Translations under genes and position numbers: made by a program
Shown: positions 60,613 through 64,000 of the stretch, one piece after another
How positions within the stretch are numbered: position 1 is the stretch's first letter
Layout of the letters: every line of letters starts with the position of its first letter
NCBI GenBank assembly: GCA_033239525.1
Contig: BSYO01000036.1
Coordinates: 7,648,126 to 7,712,125 of the forward strand
Direction: 5' to 3'
DNA length: 64,000 nucleotides
Origin: Nepenthes gracilis
Lineage: Eukaryota > Streptophyta > Magnoliopsida > Caryophyllales > Nepenthaceae
Notes under the pieces: generated by a model
Seen by the model: the letters and a program-made list of their open reading frames with translations, nothing else
Told to the model about the DNA's origin: nothing
The model's database searches: none

Positions 60613-62782
60613 TGTGATAGACCATGCTTTTTAATCGGAATCCGACAGAATTTTCGCTGTAAAACGGTCATCAAATTGATACAAACTTATACAAAATCCA
60701 TGTACAACACAAATATACATCTACAATAGACAACACAAGATCCAAAAGGCCACAATCACACCCGTGGCACCGACATCATAACTCTGACTATAACGTCGGT
60801 TCAGATAAGATACCACTAGATATCTAACATTAACCACAAAAACCTATGGAATCACATACATCTAACAAATACAGTGGAAACTAAACTATCTGTACATCAT
60901 TAACGTATACATACATTAATAATACATATCCATCTCAAAATATACAAAATATACTATAAGGGTACAAATTCACAAAACTACATCAACAAAATGATCCTCC
61001 AAGGTCTTTATGCCAAGCCGACTCTAATCCTCTACCCTACCTAATCAAGTATAAACTCGTGCTCATTTGAAGGAGAGAAAATAGAAATGGTGAGTCAAAT
61101 ATTCAGTAATGTATAATATAAGCAAGGACAACAAACATTATACTTAAAATAAATTAAAAAAGGATATAGGAGTATAATAAAGATACATAAATATAAATTA
61201 TGAATAAATGTATTTTTGGAACACATTTATTTTTTCCATTTTATTTCTAATCCTTTTAGATTCCAAAACATATAGAAACGTTTTTACTTTGCGGACAAGT
61301 GCCAGTAGGCATTACCAGCTAATGAAATAGTCGATTGAGGAATGAAATGTGTATGCCCCTATGTATTCTAGAGCACTACCCATAATACCACAAATTTTAA
61401 CATCTCGTGGCGGACGGTATACCTTTTACCCGATATATAAGACCAGATAACAGATAACATATACTAGATATGCCACCAGACGTGGCCCAGGAGCATTCCT
61501 CTATCTACCACTGTAATATTCTAAGGCATGCTAGGGAATACTACTATTTGAAATACAAATCTTTAGTCTAAATTCTTAATTACTTATTCTTAAGGGAAGG
61601 TTTCACCAAAAACTTGTACAGAGTTCTCACTCTCTGGAGAACAAATCATCAAACATAATAAATTGTGGAGTTCCCTTTACATACTTTACATAATTTGCAT
61701 AACTCTTTGATACGAATGCAAACAATCATTTTCTTATGAGTTCCTGACATCACATGCTTGTAATTGCATGCATATATCAATATAAAGTTTGAAACATGTA
61801 AGAAATTCTTGCCACAATGAGACAAACCTAACTTCAGAGCTTTCAGACAATAAATCCCTTCACAAATACACACAACGTAATTTTTAGAGCATATACACGA
61901 TAACATATATAACATACATATGGAATAATATCACAATTCTTGTCTGATAATATTTTTATAATCCATAAAATAACATATATAAAATATATGTGAACAAATA
62001 CCAAATATTCAGAATACCCACATTCATAAAGTTAGGATTTTGATTATCTAAAATCAAATCATGTATAAACCCTAAATTTCATGAGCAAAAATACCGGGGC
62101 ATGGGTTAGGCTTCCCATGTGCATAAAACCACATAGAACTACTAAATCGGACACACAATCGATAAATGATCACCTACAAGATATGAGTATCTATTTTCTA
62201 AAGCCAATTATGTATAAATCTAAAAAATGATCGAGTAAAAGTATTCGGGCGTAGGGTTAGGGTTTTGTGTATGAGATACTGTATAAAAACTTGGAGATTA
62301 GACATGAAATTAACATATAAATATGCTCAGGTCATAGGTAACATAAAATAAAGGCATGGACAGGTATTGGGATGAAAATACCCGAAGAGGACGGAACAAA
62401 AAATAAAACTAGATGAAGAAAAGTATATGAGTACATTTGCCTCGACCTGATCTATCATTTCTCCAACTAGCATTAAGCCGAAATCGAACCCGAGAGCCTT
62501 GATTTCTTCCTTCTCTATCTTCTCATTCGTGTTCTCTCTCTCTCCTCTCTCTTAGATTGCCCAAAAATGACCAAAGAAAAGCCCTATTGGAACCAGTGCC
62601 CAGTAGGCGAAGGTTCCCTAGTTTGGGTGCCCGCGGTGCCACCTTGGGTGCTTAGCGAGCGTCCCCCACGGAAATCGCCTACCGCTTTCGGAATCTAATT
62701 TTTTCACATGCATTAAACCCAATTTTGATTTTATTACTTTAATTACTCGTAATTACTATATTATGGAAACCAGCACCTTACA
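60613..62782 (-). mobile_element. LTR of family C, minus orientation
   Basis: Starts TGTGATAGACC and ends CAGCACCTTACA. Same layout as 54586-56598: GGACGGTATACC box at 61406, palindrome CTAAGGCATGCTAGG near 61520, GAGGCAAATGTAC at 62443 downward (donor mutated to GCAAAT). Flanks CGAAC and TGAAT do not match. It interrupts the family D LTR. Confidence 0.75.
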
Positions 62783-64000
62783 TGAATCTTATTTTATTGG
62801 ATAATGAAAAGAAAAGTTGGGATTTTTATTTTTTTATTGAAGGCACAAGAATAAGGTGTTGTGCTTTGTTCGTGTATTCCAATCCTTGGATGTTTCCATT
62901 TTTACATGTATTCACAAGAATCTTTACTCTTGAAATGTTGGAGTGTATCCATTTCATTGAAATTTTGTTACTTCATTGGCCATGGAGCTGTACCAAAACA
63001 TGTTTACCAATAGCTGCTTTGTTCCAGAATTGTAGATTCTCAATTCCAAGACTTGTGCCTGCAAGGCTCAAAAATCATGTCAATCTCTTGAATAACTTCC
63101 TTGGGTAATACAAATATATTATACCCATATATTTGGATAATATTGAAGATCACTACCTTGATTATGGAGAAGGAAGCGGAAAACTAATCATCTATAGGAG
63201 TTGGTCCAATCATCTAAACATACAGTAATTTTTATTTTTGAAGTTTTTTAATTTCCTATTTATTTATTTGGTTCCTATTGGAGATACTTTGGATATCATC
63301 TTAAAGTCGTTTAGGATCGAAATTAGATTTCCTGCATTTAGTTCATTGCCTATTTTACTAGAACTGATTAGTTTATATTGAGTAATTAGTTCAAGTAATG
63401 ATTGAGTTAATTGATTTATTGTTTGTTTGGTCATGTTTTTGTTTGGGGTCAATGGAAGTCTTCCTGAGCATCTCATTAATGTTGATGTTCACATCTTAAT
63501 GCTTGCGAGGTTCTCTTTTTGGAAAGATAAAGTTTTGAATTCAATTAGTTGGATTAAGAGAAATTAAAGTGATCAATTCATGATCTAAATATATGATAAT
63601 TACAATTATTTTAGGATTTTTGATCTTGAAACTCAAAAATCTAATTCTAAGGAGTTGTCATTTTTGAAAGAATTCAGTCTAATTCAGAAAGTGGAAGGAA
63701 TTATTGAGATGTAATAAACAATAGTATAGAAGAATATACTAGTAGAATTTAAATTAGAAATGGTTATTGCATGGGTCGGAAGACTATAGTATTTGTTGAA
63801 GGTTATAAAAGTTATTATAACGTTGGATTGCATCTTTTAAGGGCTGTATGATGCGCCACTTTTAAGTTCTATCGGTATATAATTCATTATTAGGATGTGA
63901 CGACAATCAAGTATATGTCGGTAAAGATTAACCATTAATTTTACGATTGAAGCATTTGCAGGTTTGATAATTCAGAAATTTATAAATTATTTTTGGAGGG
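62783..64000. other. No gene seen at right end of window
   Basis: AT-rich sequence. A 108-codon plus-strand ORF at 62782-63108 starts inside the LTR end and has no recognisable domain, so it is not annotated as a gene. Confidence 0.5.

Noticed and set aside
62782..63108. 108-codon ORF at the right end
   Set aside because: Begins in the last bases of an LTR, AT-rich, no recognisable domain.

Overview
This is nuclear DNA of a flowering plant, probably a eudicot. It is AT-rich, packed with nested LTR retrotransposons, and carries one recognisable host gene with plant-type GT-AG introns. No prokaryotic operon, tRNA, rRNA or CRISPR array was seen. I could not name the species.

The host gene is Z-ISO, the plastid 15-cis-zeta-carotene isomerase of carotenoid synthesis (NnrU family). 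It lies on the minus strand in four coding exons: 29566-29144, 6565-6419, 6286-6077 and 5535-5200. All junctions are phase 0 and encode 371 residues. Introns 2 and 3 are small (132 and 541 bp; intron 3 holds an Au-type SINE). Intron 1 is about 22.6 kb and almost entirely transposon.

Inside intron 1 the insertions can be ordered. A minus-strand Ty1/copia element (LTRs about 7874-9250 and 27980-28750, PBS at 27971, gag, zinc finger, protease and start of integrase) was broken by three later insertions. They are a minus-strand Ty3/gypsy element with its interior deleted (9403-13589, target duplication GATAC), a solo LTR (13883-15968, CTACA), and a full-length but decayed plus-strand Ty3/gypsy element of the Tat lineage (16812-27652, AAAAG). 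The Tat element has gag, protease, RT, RNase H, a second archaeal-type RNase H, integrase, and a long antisense reading region between pol and the 3' LTR.

Outside the gene, nearly everything is retrotransposon debris. A large LTR family lies at 1-3315 (plus) and 30542-34449 (minus). Further LTRs are at 34897-38923, 42268-45154, 45155-53175 (a decayed gypsy element holding a solo LTR at 48152-50570), 53176-54059, 54586-56598, 59531-60612 and 60613-62782. Other items are an 811/815-bp inverted repeat at 39507-41947, a gypsy RNase H fragment at 54060-54585, and a minus-strand LINE-like retroposon at 57331-59460 with a perfect 15-bp target duplication. At 59640-59812 there is a SINE-like unit whose 3' tail resembles that of the LINE.

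The most striking pattern is that about a dozen LTR copies from several families carry the same motif, AGGYAAGTG(T/C)ACCC. It usually lies 130-160 nt downstream of a TATA box in the sense of the LTR. It fits the plant 5' splice-site consensus in both its GT and GC forms. Two of these LTRs sit in Z-ISO intron 1 in the gene's own orientation. The LTRs also share an imperfect palindrome centred on GGCATGCC and, in several, a GGTATACC box. All statements rest on reading by eye; no alignment or database search was run.
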